A stretch of 64,000 nucleotides of DNA from Pagrus major (lineage: Eukaryota > Chordata > Actinopteri > Spariformes > Sparidae), in the NCBI RefSeq assembly GCF_040436345.1, contig NC_133223.1:30588493-30652492 (forward strand). Direction: 5' to 3'. The translations under genes and the position numbers were made by a program. This document shows, in pieces, positions 1-13,695 of the stretch. Positions within the stretch are counted from its first letter, which is position 1; each line of letters starts with the position of its first letter. The notes beneath the pieces are model-generated. The model ran no database searches. It worked only from the letters and a program-made list of their open reading frames with translations, and had not been told where the DNA came from.

Positions 1-365
1 GCTGTGGAAATGTTTACGCTCGCTTGCTCTTAAAGATATATCTTTAAGAGCTATATATATATATATCTTTAGAGGTTAGATGGTGTATACCCATGGTGGT
101 GTTGTTTCTATAGATCAACCTCGTCTTTGTCTCCTTTAATAAGTACGAGAATGTCGAGTACACACTTACACTGTACATTAAATACTTCACTACAACCAGC
201 GACTGTAAGTGACATCATGATGCAGCCGTGACACTGAAGCGTCCGCTCTGTTTTTTAGACTTCATCCTCTTAGTAACAAGCGGTTCTTTGGACAAGAGCT
301 CACCAGTGTGCCGATTTAACAACAGAGGTCAGTTTTGTTTTCACTGGGTACAAACAGTGGAAGGT

Positions 366-418
366 TTCATTCATTCATTCATTCATTCATTCATTCATTC
401 ATTCATTCATTCATTCAT
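366..418. repeat. (TTCA)n microsatellite
   Basis: About 13 perfect tetranucleotide copies; the FIHS-repeat ORF over it is spurious. Confidence 0.95.
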
Positions 419-784
419 GTGTCTTAACCGGGCAGAGAATTGGAAACAAAGACTTTTACTCACAATAGAGACAAGAAGATAAAGGATTCAGGCCGTGACA
501 CAGCGAGGATTCAGATGATAAGATAATAAAATCAGTCTAAAAAGGCTCAATTACAAAAAACAAAAGACAAGTCAGTATTATTATTATTATTGTTGCCATT
601 TTTATATGCGACATATGCATATGTGCATATATACAGAATATATATTACTGTGTAACAATTAGGGGTCGACCGATATGGCTTTTTTAGGGCTGATACCAAT
701 TATTAGAAATCAAGGAGCCTGAAAATCGATATTTGGGCTCGACATTCATTTACAGTAAAAATGAAAATCTTGGTGTCAAGATTT

Positions 785-890
785 CAAAGTACAATTTACT
801 CAAGTGCTGTTCTTAAGTACAGTGTTGAGGTACTTTACTTGAGTATTTCCTTTTTCTGCTTCTTTATACTTCCTCTCCACTACATTGATT
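785..890. repeat. Partial copy of the 8.3-kb hAT-like element
   Basis: TTTACTCAAGTGCTG, AAGTACAGTGTTGAGGTACT and ACTTGAGTATTTCC match the left arm of the element at 8308. Confidence 0.65.
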
Positions 891-1734
891 TGATAACTTG
901 AGTTACTAGTTACTTTGCAGTAACTTTGTAGTTACTTTGCAGATCATTCAGTGTTTGTAGGCTAATAATTGTGACATGTTACCAATCAGAAATTGTTCTG
1001 GGCGGGACGTTGTGTGTGAGGATGTTGCATCAGAGCCAAAGTAGCACAATTTAAATAAGGTTATGATCTTACGTCCCCTAGTAACAACACGTGTTAGCGG
1101 TCGAATAAATGCAGCAGAGTAAAAAGCTGAATATGTCCCTGAACATAAATGAGTAGATGTGCAAAGTAGCACAAACTGTGAAGTGCCCCAAAATGAAGCC
1201 TACAGCCTACAGGCTACTTTCAATCTCTTGATTTTTAAATAACAAGATGAGGAAACTGCTGTGACCCAGAAAGCTCAACGTTTGACAACTGACGACAGCA
1301 CAAGCAAATAGGAGCAAATGCAAATGAGTAAAACATCTTTACCCCTGTGATAACACGCAAAAAACCAAAAAGTAAAACTCAAGCAAACCGACACAAATTA
1401 CAGCGGTTTAAAGAGACAAGCTGAAAAAAATACAGAAACCGCAAGCAAATAGAAAAATCCCATCAGAAGTTTCCAGAAGAGACAAACAGCTGATTCTCGT
1501 CAGTAAAAACTCAGTACAGCAGACAATCATAACAGGAAAAGCACATTTGTCACTAATAACATTAATGTTGTTGACTCGGTTCTGTCAAAGTTAACTAGTA
1601 AGTCATGACAGTGAGACGCAGAGCAGCACGAGCACCGGCCTAAATATCTGCTGTGGAAGAGGCCTTCCAGTAAAATGCTAACGCTACGTCTACCCAGTAT
1701 CTCGAATTAAATCAATGACAATGAAATATTCTGT

Positions 1735-2120
1735 TTTTTTTTGGCCACTAGGGGGCTTCAGAAACTGGAAACTTTGGATTCAGCATATCTCGACATTTCT
1801 AGTTGATGTTTTTAGCAGCTAATTTACGCATCCAACAGTCATGGAGCAACATTAACATTCATTTAGAGTTGAGTTTCTGTCTGCTTAACCAATGTAGGCC
1901 AGATATTCACTCTCTTTTTGCTCTGGTTTTGGTCTCTACCAACTCCTGAGGGAAATATCTGGCTCTGTAACTGCTAAACGCTTCAATATTTTCACCTGTT
2001 AGCACCTAGCTAACTGTGTCTATATGCTGATTGATGTGAAGCAGGTAGAGACCAGTGGGGTTTTAAATCTTTCATTTTGCCAAAATAGCTGCCAAAAATG
2101 ACTCTGTGAGTGAACCAAAA
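1735..2120 (+). repeat. Dispersed repeat beginning TTGGCCACTAGGGGGC
   Basis: The order GGCCACT-G-GGGC..CAGAAAC, GCATCCA, ACATTCATTTAGAGTTG, GCTCTGGTTTTGGTCTC and AGGGAAATAT matches c2orf69 intron 2 (28620-28870). A more diverged inverted copy seems present at about 4640-4900. Confidence 0.65.
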
Positions 2121-4433
2121 CAGTAACGTTAAGATCCAGACGGCTAAACGATGAGCTAAAACAACTTTCACATGGTTTTCACGGTCATAATGATACAGTC
2201 ACACATGTTTTTTTTATGTAAAAGAAAGCATTTATAGTGAAGGTCCAGCGTGAAGAAGAAGATGCATATTAAACTTACAGATTTAACGTATCCGTGGTTT
2301 GCAAATGCCAACATTTTATTCTGGCAGCCGGGCCAGAAAGAAAATAAACAGACATTTGCATCGGGTTTTTTATAGACGTCAACGTGACGTATATGTTGTC
2401 AAAGTGATGCAGATTTTGTGTTAATTGGCTTGTGTTTTCTTCCTGTATGTAGCTGAGCTTTGAGATCTCCAGGCACCGTTTAAAACCTTTGAAGACTTCT
2501 TCTATATTTAGACATCCTCAATTATTAAGTCATAATGAGAGAGAGAACTTGCAACGAACAGCAGGTTAGAGTGTCCTCCTTAAAACAGCCGTAGTATCTA
2601 CTTATTTAAACACTTCAAGATTCACAGATACTTGATATAGTTGTCTACAGTCTAAACACACTGGTATGAATCATCTGCACTACATTTTCTGATCTGATTG
2701 TGATGTAACACTGATCACTGCCCTTCCATTAGATGACATTATTCGGATACATTAGAGCCTTTATTACGCATCCTGATGTACTGAGAGCTGTTAATGTTGC
2801 TCTGCGTCAGTGTCACCGAGTTAAACAGCCTGACATTTATTGTACTTTTCAATCACAATGACTCCGGCGCAGAGGAGAAACAAAGCTCTCGTGTGTTTAC
2901 TCTGAGACCTTTCAGAGAGGAAAGCACTCCAGTGTAAATAGTGTAATTACATGTCTTCCTTTTGGGCGGGTGGGAGGGTAAATTGGTATAATCACGGCAG
3001 CAGTTCAGCCGCTGGCATTGATGTTGGAATGAATTAGGACAGGAGCTCGCTCAGATTTTTTGCCCCCTGGGTATTTAACGACTACATACTTCTCCCCCAA
3101 ATCACATCCTGCTGATATACAGGCGAGCCGGCCTTGTAACTGTACGTACGACTCCCACTGGGAAATGAGTAATGAGTGAAATGTAGCTCTTAATGTAGGT
3201 ACTTTCACACACAACAACTCTGTGCATTACATTACTTTTCTTATGCGTAGCTTAAGACTGTCATAGTGAGTGAGAGTATGTTGTGTAAATATGAAACATA
3301 TTTCATCACATTTACTAATTAGCAAAAAAAACACAAAGGCTGATCTATCTAGTCTATCAGACAAACTTAAATTTGTTAATAAGATTATCAGAGTTCATCC
3401 TCTGGGGAACAAACTGCACACGTCTGTGCCAAATCACAAGGAAAGTAAAGGAAATCGTTGAGACGTTATTAAATACCAACCGTCTGAAATCACAAGGTCA
3501 TAATCAAAAGTCTGATTTATCAACAGGATGCTCGTCTATAAAGCAATCATTGTGTAATTTCACTGAATAAATGCTGAAGAAAACTGGCAGTAGATCACCA
3601 ACATCTTCACAACTGCTCCTCTGTGGACCTTTATGTCCTTTCATGAGCCTCACAAAGGTCAGCAGGCATCATCCTCTGGGGACCATGAATGTCTGTTTAA
3701 AATGTCTATAGTAGGTATTTTAGTCCGGACCGAAGACTCACGAAGAGTATAGCGGCATAAACACAACACACAGGATTCATAAAAGACAGATTTGCTAACT
3801 CAGAGTATCGACAGAAGCTGAAATAACAGGAAACAAACAATACCATCCTTTAAGTCTAATTCGGTTGTGTTGAGCAGCGTGGAGCAGAGAAAAGAGTCAG
3901 TGTTTCTTCGCTGAATCATTCCTTGAATAAATTTAAAAAAACAATCTGTAATAAATAGCTCTCCATCAAAGATCGAACTTGTCGTTTCCATAAAAATTTG
4001 CAGCAGCACCAGATTAGAGAGCGGGGACGACAGAATGGTAACAGCATTACAGTCGGTAAGAACCTTTGCAACTTCAAGGACGCATAAAAAATAGCTTTGT
4101 GCTAAAAATATCTCATCCGAGGACTATTTATGGAGCGGAAGCAGAGAGGGATGCATAAAATTTCCATGTTTGCCAGATATATTCAGACCTTCTCATGGAT
4201 GCTTACGTGGGCGAAACAACAGATTAGTTTATAGTTTATCTTTGTTTTTCTGGACATTTCAGTATTTCTCCATCACTGTAACAGTTTTAATGGCTCTCTT
4301 TGACCAAATCATCCCTTTAATGGTGGCTCATTATGTGAGTGATTTCAGCTGTATCATTATTTAAAGCCATGAAAGAGGCGATCAGTGCTAATATTGATAG
4401 TTTTAGAGGATCAGTAGAGGATGATTTGTGCTC

Positions 4434-4560
4434 GCTTTTTCACCTGGCATCTTGGGATTGCCCCTAAAACTGTATTTTGGCCATTAAACAACCCATAGTT
4501 TTGAATAATGACCTCATACAAATGGATAAAAAGAACATTTAAAGTAGGAAAAGAAAGAGA
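4434..4560. repeat. Dispersed repeat, second copy at 6985-7075
   Basis: CCCTAAAACTGTATTTTGGC and TTGTGAATAATGA-like stretches recur at 6985-7075 with about 80 percent identity by eye. Confidence 0.6.
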
Positions 4561-5267
4561 AAGAAAAAAATGACAGAATTAAAATTAAGCTATCATCCAA
4601 CTCTGTAGCTCCGTACTGAGCTTTTAGCCTTCTTTAACTCCCTGTTTTGGCTCCACAGCCCACAGAAATACTGAATGGTTCAGTCGGAGTTATTCATTTC
4701 AAACATTTACAGCCATTTACAGCCAACAAACATCTTACAGTAGGCTGTAAACTCATTGTACACTATGTTCCCAGCACCAACTGGCTGAGGTAACAACTAA
4801 CTGCTGAACATAATGGAGCACTGAGCAGCTGAAGGACAAGATATTTTTCTTAGGAGTTTAAAAGCTCAACCAAAACAGAGCTAAAAAGGAATATGAGTGA
4901 ATACTGAACTTGCATATTACACAACAAAAGGAATTTTTGTCCGTGTTTGTTGGATGTTTCTATAGACAACTTTTTGCACACACTAGCATAACAATGTGTA
5001 TTTCAAGCTAGCATCCATCAGCTGGTTGTGTAGCTCTTCTGTCCCCAAAGGTCATAACACTTGTAGTATATAGAACAACATTATTAAGGTCCGTGTCCAC
5101 ATATTGTTTTTTATCCTGTGCTCCCAGCTTTTTGGACTGCTTCGCCTTCTTTTATGTGGGCGCCTCGAGTTTAAAATGTCACAACCTTTCAGAAAGGCGC
5201 TGATGGTGTCACCGTCCCTTTTCTTCAGGCAACAAATCATATATTAGATCAATCGGACTCGTCACTC

Positions 5268-5570
5268 GTCGCCCTGGTAATCCAGAAAATGGAGTAGAAG
5301 CTTGTTCTGGCTTTGTGTGTCTATCCCGAGCTTTATCAGACGGAAACTCTCATAACAGACACAGAAAAGTCCATTTGTGGGAGCAGATTGTCTGAACGCT
5401 GACTGTTGCTGGAGAGTGTTGTGCTTTCATCACCCCACGTGTCGTAAGCTTGTTATAAGCCGTGTGATCAGTCCTGTGTTAGCAGCTGTCAATCAAAACC
5501 AACATGCAGTATCATCCCGGCGTTCAGCCAACGCTTTTCTGCCCCCAAAAAATGTGGACGCAGGCCCTTA
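5268..5570 (+). repeat. Dispersed repeat, inverted copy at 37957-38262
   Basis: Shared blocks include GAAGCTTGTTCTGGCT, GAGCTTTATCAG, AGAAAAGTCCATTT and TGTTAGCAGCTGTCA. The second copy is reverse-complemented in a stk17b intron. Open frames across either copy are not genes. Confidence 0.75.
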
Positions 5571-8307
5571 GACCGACACGTGTTGGCTTGTGGCCTTCAT
5601 CAGGGTGTTGCTGGAGCTTGTTGACCTCTTTACACTTTTTCCCTCCTCCGTGCACCCTGGAAGTCAGTGAAGATGTGCCAGAAACCTCCTCTCTGCTTCC
5701 CAAAGTTGCCAAAAAGACAGCAGGCAGTTTTCCCAACAAATATTTGGACGTTTCATGGCAGAAAAAGCACAAATTCACTCAGTGAGCTAGCATGCAATAT
5801 GGCAGGACCATGCAAACTGAAGCAGCCAAATGGATTCATTGATTTCATTCTTCACGCCTGATAATTTGCTAAGTGACTTCAGTGAAAAAGGTTTTTGGAC
5901 TGAGGCTGATGAGAAACAAAGATGGCGGAGCATCCGTAATTTCATATTTGTGAAGCTGTTTCAGCTGATTGTTTTTAGATGGCATTAATCTGGTGGACTG
6001 CCGCAAATACCCTGATGCAAGCCCCTGTGGTTGATAAAACATGATCAGGTCCGCTCTACAGTGGCCCAATGTGCAACAAACCCCTCCAGGCTTCCCTTTC
6101 AGTGGAGAAAACATGCTGCAGTGCCAGATAGGCTGCCCTACATGCTAGAATAGGATTTGGAAGTGTTTCACCACAAATGCATCATGACTTTTTGTGTGGT
6201 GGGCTATTTTTTTTTCACCCCTGCCCCCAAACAGCCTGAATCTGCTTTCACAACCGATTAAACAACAACAACAACAACAAAAATACTGATTACTGCTTAT
6301 ATTTATTCATTTTGGCCACTTTGGAGTAGAAAAAACATCAAAACCACCAGCACATATACAAGCAATACATATCACATGCTAATGACGTTTACGCTAAACT
6401 GCTAGCAAAGATTATAGCAGGTGGTTCAGAGACCAACGTTAAATTTGCAAACCTTAAACACACAATATGTAATTTCTGCCGCTCTGGGTCTCTCAATCAA
6501 AACAAAACAAAACTCCAGATCCAGACCTTCTGGAGGAATAAACACTCACAATCACATCGGATTCTGCTCTCATTCAAAAGAGAGCTCAGAGATTATTTGT
6601 TAACTTTTGGGATTAAAAAGTGGATTTATCTTCACTCCTGTTTATCAGCCTGACTGCAGCAGTGATCGTGGAGGCGACCTCCACTGTCGGGTGTTTATGT
6701 TCTGTAATGTTGACTGCTGACTGCAGCTGGAGGGGAAATGTGCTTTACTTCATGAACGTAACGTTACAGAGAGGAGAGGGGAAGAAGAAGAGAGAGAACC
6801 AGAGTCTCTGCTGAGTGCTGAGCTGAGTCAGAGGTTGATTTGACGCACACAGCCTCGGTGTGCGAGGTTGCTTGCTAGCTTACGGCTAATGTACAGGAAA
6901 GTAATCTGGCTGTTTGGGAGGAATAAACACTTGTAGGGGTAAACCGATTATTGGCCTTGGATATTTCATCAACACAGACAGTTTGATAAAGCCCCTAAAA
7001 CAGTATTTTGACAATCTGACAACCTACAATTGTGAATAATGAATTAATACAAATGAATAAATCTAAATTTTAAAGTTGCACTAATCAAAAATGTTAACAC
7101 TAGCAACAACGTATCATGAGGCAAAACGTCGCTTTACTGGTGGTGAACACACCATTAAACAAACACCATTGCTAATGAAATTCAATCCGGCATATTTAAG
7201 GACAAGTTTAAAAATGTTTAAAAGTTAAGTTTAGTCTCGTTTGTTCGTTTCCTTCCTTCCTCGCTCTCTGATAGACACAGGTGACCAAATGAAACACATC
7301 GTTACTTGTTATAAATTACTGATTTCTCCGGTTTGAACTTTGTTGAAAACATTTGGCACAACTGAACAAAATATAAAACAAAGCTGTGGTCGTTTTCAGA
7401 CATTATAATGCAGAAATCTAACATAGTGTATCTTCAACACCAAAAAATGAGCTCCAAGCAGTGAAAAAGTCATCCCTTTGGTATTCACTTCAGAAATATT
7501 GATTACAGCGCTCACTTCTTCTTGCCCATGATATCCTGACCAGTGCGGAGACTCCAGCCATAGCTCTCCATGTACTTTAACCTTTAGGCTACCGCTGACC
7601 CCTTTTATGTGGCTGCACAATGCCCATCATCCAGTCTCCCAATCGAATGCATTAGACTTTCTGCTTCAATGCACCAAACGTGGAATAGATGCAGCAACAG
7701 ACAATGGTTATCCCCTCGCCCTGAGCTACTGTACATCCACTCCTGTTTAAAGGCATTTTCTACATCGAGGTCAGGTCAGCTGTGTTGCTGCGATAACACT
7801 TTTCAGATGTTGTTTCCCCTTGAATGAGACTATCGACTCCTGAGTGTCACAGTATGTTCAGGAGGTAAGTGAGGTGGATGGAGTGAAGCTCTCACGGCGG
7901 GATCAGAGGAAGACATATGAGGATTTCTGCGTAAATAATCACAACGTCCTGACCTACAAATCTCCAGATGTAAGTTGTTTGGTACAGACGTCAACAAATA
8001 TCGTGTTTTTTTCAGTGAAAATGAAAATTGTGATGCAAAAATGATCATTCCCACTAATCGTTAATCTCATCGCAACCGTAGTATCTGTCAAAATACTCAC
8101 ATTAAGATGTTTTCGACCAAACTCAAACTGTCGTGTCAATGCAGCATTAATGTGACAGGTCAGATTCTGTTTGGTAATTTTTGCCACGAGGGACAGGGCC
8201 TAGTTGTTCACTTTTTGTTATTCACTGTAATTCACAGCTGTCACATTCGCTTCAGCTCCTCGCTGACTCTCGTTAACTCTGTCTGCTGTTTTGTGCGTAC
8301 AGCCCCG

Positions 8308-8910
8308 TCAGTGGTGGGATGTAACTCAACGTATTTACTCGAGTACTGTATTTAGAGACAAATTCAAGGTACTTGCACTTACTTGAGTATTTCTGTTTTT
8401 TTGTAACTTTACACTACATTAAACTGACGATTTGGGAAGGTAGCCGGCCCGTCCTATAATCCCAAAGCGTCAGTTTTTGACGAGTTGGGAATGAGACTCA
8501 AAAATCAGCTTTTCTCACAAATAGCACCTTTAAAGATTACGTGCTGCATCAGAGCCGAAGTAACACATTTTTTAATTATGTTGTGATTAGCAATCGGATT
8601 AATAAAAAACAATGATTCTGATGATCAGAAACAAAATGATGAATATCGAATCTGATTCAGGTCAACAATCAGTCCAGCCATAGTTTACAGTATATACAGT
8701 ATATATGTTCAAATATATGTATTATTTCCTTTTTCTTGTAATTTTTATACTTAAGTACATTTGTTGCCAGAAAATACTTTTGAGACTGAAGTACATGTAG
8801 TATATCAGATACTGCTATTCGTATTGGTGACTTTTACTTTTACCAAAGTAATATATTACACACTTTTACTCAAGTCTGACTTTTGTGTACTTTAAACAAC
8901 ACTAATCTCC
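8308..8910. mobile_element. hAT-like non-autonomous DNA element (MITE)
   Basis: Left end GTCAGTGGTGGGATGTAACT followed by TTTACTCGAGTACTG and ACTTGAGTATTTCTG; right end has TTACTTTTACC, TTTTACTCAAG and TACTTTAAACAACACTA in inverted sense. AGTACTT/AAGTACT motifs at both ends and a CAGTG-like terminus are typical of abundant hAT-derived fish repeats. A related left-end fragment lies at 785-890. Another repeat (8440-8540) appears to lie inside it. Confidence 0.65.
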
Positions 8911-11889
8911 AGATGTGTTGATGTCGACTGTTTGTGATGAACTGAAGGATGAAGTGTCTCTTTATGTGTTGAGAAAATGATCCTTCTTCAGATGAATAAC
9001 TCTTTAAAAAAGCCTTTTGGATTAGCTGGAAAATGCGTCATCATAAAGATGACGACGCGCTTTTTACAAACACGTGGTTCTTACAGGACGGTCACGCTGC
9101 AAACATCTGATGAATATGATATATTTCTGTAGATTATACTACCCAAGAGTATCAAGTAGAAGTTAATGGGAAGGATCACCTGCACACAGACTTGGACTTT
9201 GGTGTATTTACTGTACTTCAAAGTGTAAAATCATGTTGCTTGTGGTAAATAAAGTAGTTAAAATGAGCTCACACAGACACAGACACATTAATATTAATCC
9301 AGAAACATGAAGAAGAAGAAAACACTGACAGGGAACATTTTACTGCACAGTCGGTACTTTTACTTCTGATAGTAGTTACATTGTTTTACTATGTAAGGTA
9401 AGTAAAGTACTGCTGCTGTTAGCACTACAACACAAAGTCGGTCCCCACTGAAATGAATGATTACAGACCGTCTGCGGGGCTTTAATGGGCTGTAAGTGGC
9501 CCTGGTGGTTGCATCAAGATGGCAAACGTGATGTGTTCCTGTTAGTGATGGTGTTTGGACCACACTGTTCAGTGACTAAGATGGAAGTTTGCAGTATTAT
9601 AATAAGGCGTTCAATACATCTTAGAAGAACTGCAAACCTACAAAAGTACTATAATAAAGTATACACGATTATGGACCTGAAATTTATGAAGCATGTTGTT
9701 CTTCGCCAAAAAATGGCTTTGGTCTGGCGCCAAAAACTTCAATGTGGTGATGAGGCAGACGGTCAGTTGGTGACGTAGTTAACACGTCCAGTAACGGTCC
9801 AGTCAGACCCTCAGCTGCCCTCAATTATAAACATTAACGTTAAAAGTTATTCCTGTCTCATCGTTTGGTGTTTATCAGGGCCAAAAGTCTTCATCCAAGC
9901 TGTCTTTGATTGCATATATAAGACTTCAGGGCTCTCTGCCAGAAAGTCAGATCATGATAAAGTCTCCATATTAAGAAAAGATCGAGGTTTGCGTCCTCTG
10001 TGAGTCAGTGTTGACTTATTTTCTGTGTACAGCGTAGCTGAATAAGCACCTCCGTGATAACATCATATTTCAGTGCTGCTGGGACATCCAGGAAGGACGT
10101 TCAGCTGACAGACTGATAACATCCCCAACGTTGGCACAGTTTCCAGTTTGGGACTATTTCTGAACCATAATGGGACGTCGTGATTGGATGTTTAAACACC
10201 AGTCGGGTTCAGAAGTGCTCGTCAGATCCTGGAATAGCTCCAGGGTCCTAAAACCTGTGAGTGAGTTAGCATTTTTTCACTACACGCTCCCTCGTCTCGA
10301 GGTCAATGGGCTTTTTGACTGAGACGCCTTAAAGTGTTATTTTCTTATTAAAATACAGGACGTGTTTAATAGCTCTATATTCCAACAGTAATCACCGTTG
10401 AAGCGTCTGGTCAGTAATCCACGTGTCCCCTCGCCCTACTCACGCAGTAAAAGAGAAAAGTTATTTTCTGGTATCCCTGCACACGTTATCCAATCAGGAC
10501 AGAGAAGAGGCCATAAAGAGGCGGTCCATGCAGACAGCAGGATCTTCCTGTTTACCGGCAATGGCGGAACAGGGTGAGCTACCAATTCTTGCTCTCCTGG
10601 TTCGAAAACAGAAAGGAGTTGTGCAAGTGTGGTGACGTGGAGACGAGGGAGGGGACGGCTTACTGCAAAACAGACAGGAAGTTATCTGACACGACTGCAA
10701 CACTTACAGCAGCTTTAACTAACTTCTGTTAACACAAGCTTGAGAGGTTTTCACGTATTGTTCTCGGACATAAAATACATTGATTAACACCCTACGTTTG
10801 AATGAAAAAGAGTACGTGTCTTAAAAAAGATGGTTGCTAACAAGTGAAGTGAAGTTGTCTGGGACATTAAACGTCATCACGCCAAACACGGGGACTCATC
10901 AGGCCGACTTCAGTTCCAACTCTATCTGTATAACTCTTAGACTGATAGATACACAGTGAAGTGGTGACGTTGAAGCATGCATCTGTTTATAGCCTAAGAT
11001 TAGCTTAGCTTCACTTCTAGCGGTTGCATTTATGCTTCAAAAATCACATCTTCATCCGTGAAGATTATCTGGCTGTATCATAATCTTGTGTTCGCCTCAG
11101 AGTTTATTTTTGGCAATAGCACAAAATCCAACTGGTCGATAGAAGCAGAGTGACGCTTACTTCTGGGTGAGCCAACAAAAATACATCATCCCTGCCTCTC
11201 TGTATCTGAAAGAAACGAGAGTTTTGGTAAGCTATCGACCTCTGAGTGACCTCTGGTTGAATCACATCCTGTCATATGTCTTGAGGTTGAACACATACTG
11301 ATCTGTGACGTGTCTTATTAACCTCTTCAAGGAGCTGAGTTAAATTCAGTTATATTAACGTAAACTGAACCAAACTGACCTGAGCTGAACTGACCACACT
11401 GAGGGTGAACTGGCTGACTGAGCTGAATTTATCAGACTGGTCCAGATGGGATATCATTTCTTCATCCCTCCCAGCGTGAAGAAACACATTTTCCTCGTGT
11501 CTGTGTTTTTCCTCTGAGCAGAATGAAGCCAAATGCTTTCAAAAAACCACACGGACTTTACTAAATATTTCATTCAGGTCTCTGTCTGTGCCATCCTAGC
11601 CTACTTTCCTCTGCACTTTGGGGGAAAACGCAGTGACTTGTTGCTCACCATGATATCTCCTCGGTCATACATTATACATGGAGCTATTCTGCATAGTGCA
11701 TGCACACGCAATTCTTCGTCACAGCCACACTGTTGTTCTGTTTGAAGCCTCTGGAAAGAAAATCCAAATATTTTCCTCCATGTATGTGTCCAAGAAGGAG
11801 GAACAGAAATGAGATCAACATAGCTGTAGTGATTTCTAATGTATTCATACACACAGGCACGTGCACACAAGCAAAACCCATCACCGTGA

Positions 11890-12560
11890 CATTTGAGCGT
11901 GCGGGTCAGAGCCGAGCATCCTTACCCTGCCGGTCGCTGCGTGTATCCACGGAGACAGATGTCAGCAGAGGCAGCGGGCTGAGCGGTCTCCGCCGAGGTG
12001 TGCAGCACGCCTCGTCCGCATCACATTCACAGACCACCCGAGGGGCAGCGAGCAGCCAAGAGCCACGACTCCACAATCTGGGTCAGTGCCGCTGGAGCCA
12101 TCCTGATGGGGAAGAAGGTAGACGTCACAGGCCCACATGGATCCCAGCATCCAGCCGCGCTCGCATCCTCCCCGTTTCGGATCGAGATGTAATGAATTCC
12201 ACAGAGATTCAAAATCCACGAGGTGCTCACATCCACGCACGACGAGACGGAGAAATCACAATGTCTGCACGAAGCATCAGCGCCTCAGCGAAGGACTCTC
12301 CGCGTTCCTCCTCCTCCTCTCTCTGCCGCTGCCTAATTCACTGCTTTATCGCTCTATTTCTGTCTTTCTCTGATGCTCACCCATATTTCCACTTCACTGC
12401 TCTCTCTCTCTCCCTCTCTCTCCCCCTCTCCCTCTCTAATTCTCAGCTGTGTCTCAGCGCTCTGCTCAGCCTGTGCCCAGAGGATGTTGAACATGTGTTC
12501 AGGGTGGGGGTTGGGGACTGCTGACTTCATAGGTGGCACGCTTACTTCCCACACTGATAG
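11890..12560 (-). promoter_or_regulatory. GC-rich island with a minus-strand splice donor; possible untranslated first exon of the left neighbour
   Basis: This stretch is clearly richer in GC and CpG than the flanking 20 kb. On the minus strand a good donor (CAGG|GTAAGG) ends a possible exon at 11926. A CT/GA-rich run lies at about 12398-12440. ORFs here, including a 274-codon plus-strand frame, show no recognisable protein. By synteny with human chromosome 2 the gene to the left of ftcdnl1, on the same strand, should be SATB2, whose 5' UTR exons sit in a CpG island. Assigning this island to satb2 is inference; no satb2 coding sequence is visible. Confidence 0.3.
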
Positions 12561-13469
12561 GTTAGGGAGGATGGCACTGTGCAGCGTCTAACCGGCAGTC
12601 AGATAAAAATCTGCCTCTTTATTCCCTGTAAACGTTCCTATTTTTGAATCTGAGCCGTCACAGATGAGAGTGCTGGAGATCTGTGTGGAAGTGGAGGATC
12701 TGATTTCTAGATGTGATTTCGTGCAGGGACTGTCGAGGGCTCAGAGATGATGAGTGTTTTTGTCCTCGCTCCAACACCGCTGCCTCTTTCTAGACACACA
12801 AGACACATTTCTCTACATTATCCGACTGGAGCAGAGGGTAAAGGGAAGATGTGGGAGGCAGAGTGTGTAGGGGGAGAAAAAATGGACAAAACAGAAAAAA
12901 AAAAGGGAGAGGGGAGGGGGAGAACAGAGAAAGCAGCAAGAAAAGAGAGGAAGAAGAGAGAACAGAGAGCTTTGGAATATTTATAGAAGGCTGGAGACTG
13001 ATGTAAAGAAATAAGCTCCTCTATTTCGGTGCTGTGACACACGGTCGCATCTCGGATGGTACGCTGTCAGGCTAAGTCATATCAAAGGGATCCTATGGTG
13101 CGTCTGCAGCGGCAGCATGCAGAGGAACATCCACGTCTTTATCCAAGCACAACATTTTTTGATTTAGCCGTCATCCTAAATGGATGTTGATTCAGCGATT
13201 TGCTGCCGAAAGATCCCAAAGTGCATTTTAATCAGGGACACGATGGCCTTGTGACAATCACAAGAGCCATTAGACTCTGAGCCACGTAACCAATTAGGTT
13301 ACTGGGAGATGAAGACGGGGGGAAGATGGGATTTTGTGGAAAAATATGAAATTCACTGGTTTTATTTTTAGCTTATTTTCTTGGGAAGTGTAATGTGTCA
13401 AAATGAGATTTAAAAAAAAAAAATTAGTCGCGTCAAAATAGATTTTATATGCAAAAAAAACATGAGCAC

Positions 13470-13695
13470 GAGTGTGTGTGTGTGTGAGTGTGTGTGTGGA
13501 GACGAGGATACCTCTGGGCTTATGCTGTGACCTAGATTAGGCCTTGATGCTCCCGAGCCTGGCAGGCTGAGTATATGTGTGTGTGTGTGTGTGCCATCCA
13601 TAGAGTAAATGCATGTGTGTGTAGATGCAGAAGAGGGAGGAAGACAGCAGCGAGGAGGAGGAGGAGGGATGTGTGTGTGTGTGTGTGCGTTGTTG
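13470..13695. repeat. Cluster of short (GT)n runs
   Basis: Four GT runs (about 13473-13497, 13577-13592, 13615-13623 and 13671-13690) separated by unique sequence and a GGA-rich patch. Confidence 0.85.

Larger units (their letters stand above)
1..11889. other. Intergenic region, repeat-rich, no gene recognised
   Basis: Six-frame inspection gives only short open frames without family signatures. Besides the repeats listed there is a GGGTCGACCGATATGG-type repeat at 661-740. About 2690-2960 is a non-repetitive stretch that could be a conserved noncoding element. The rest shows nothing I can name. Confidence 0.6.

Noticed and set aside
11700-12524. 274-codon plus-strand ORF
   Set aside because: Low-complexity Ser/Arg/Leu composition over a GC-rich and CT-rich island, no family signature; explained by few stop codons in GC-rich DNA.
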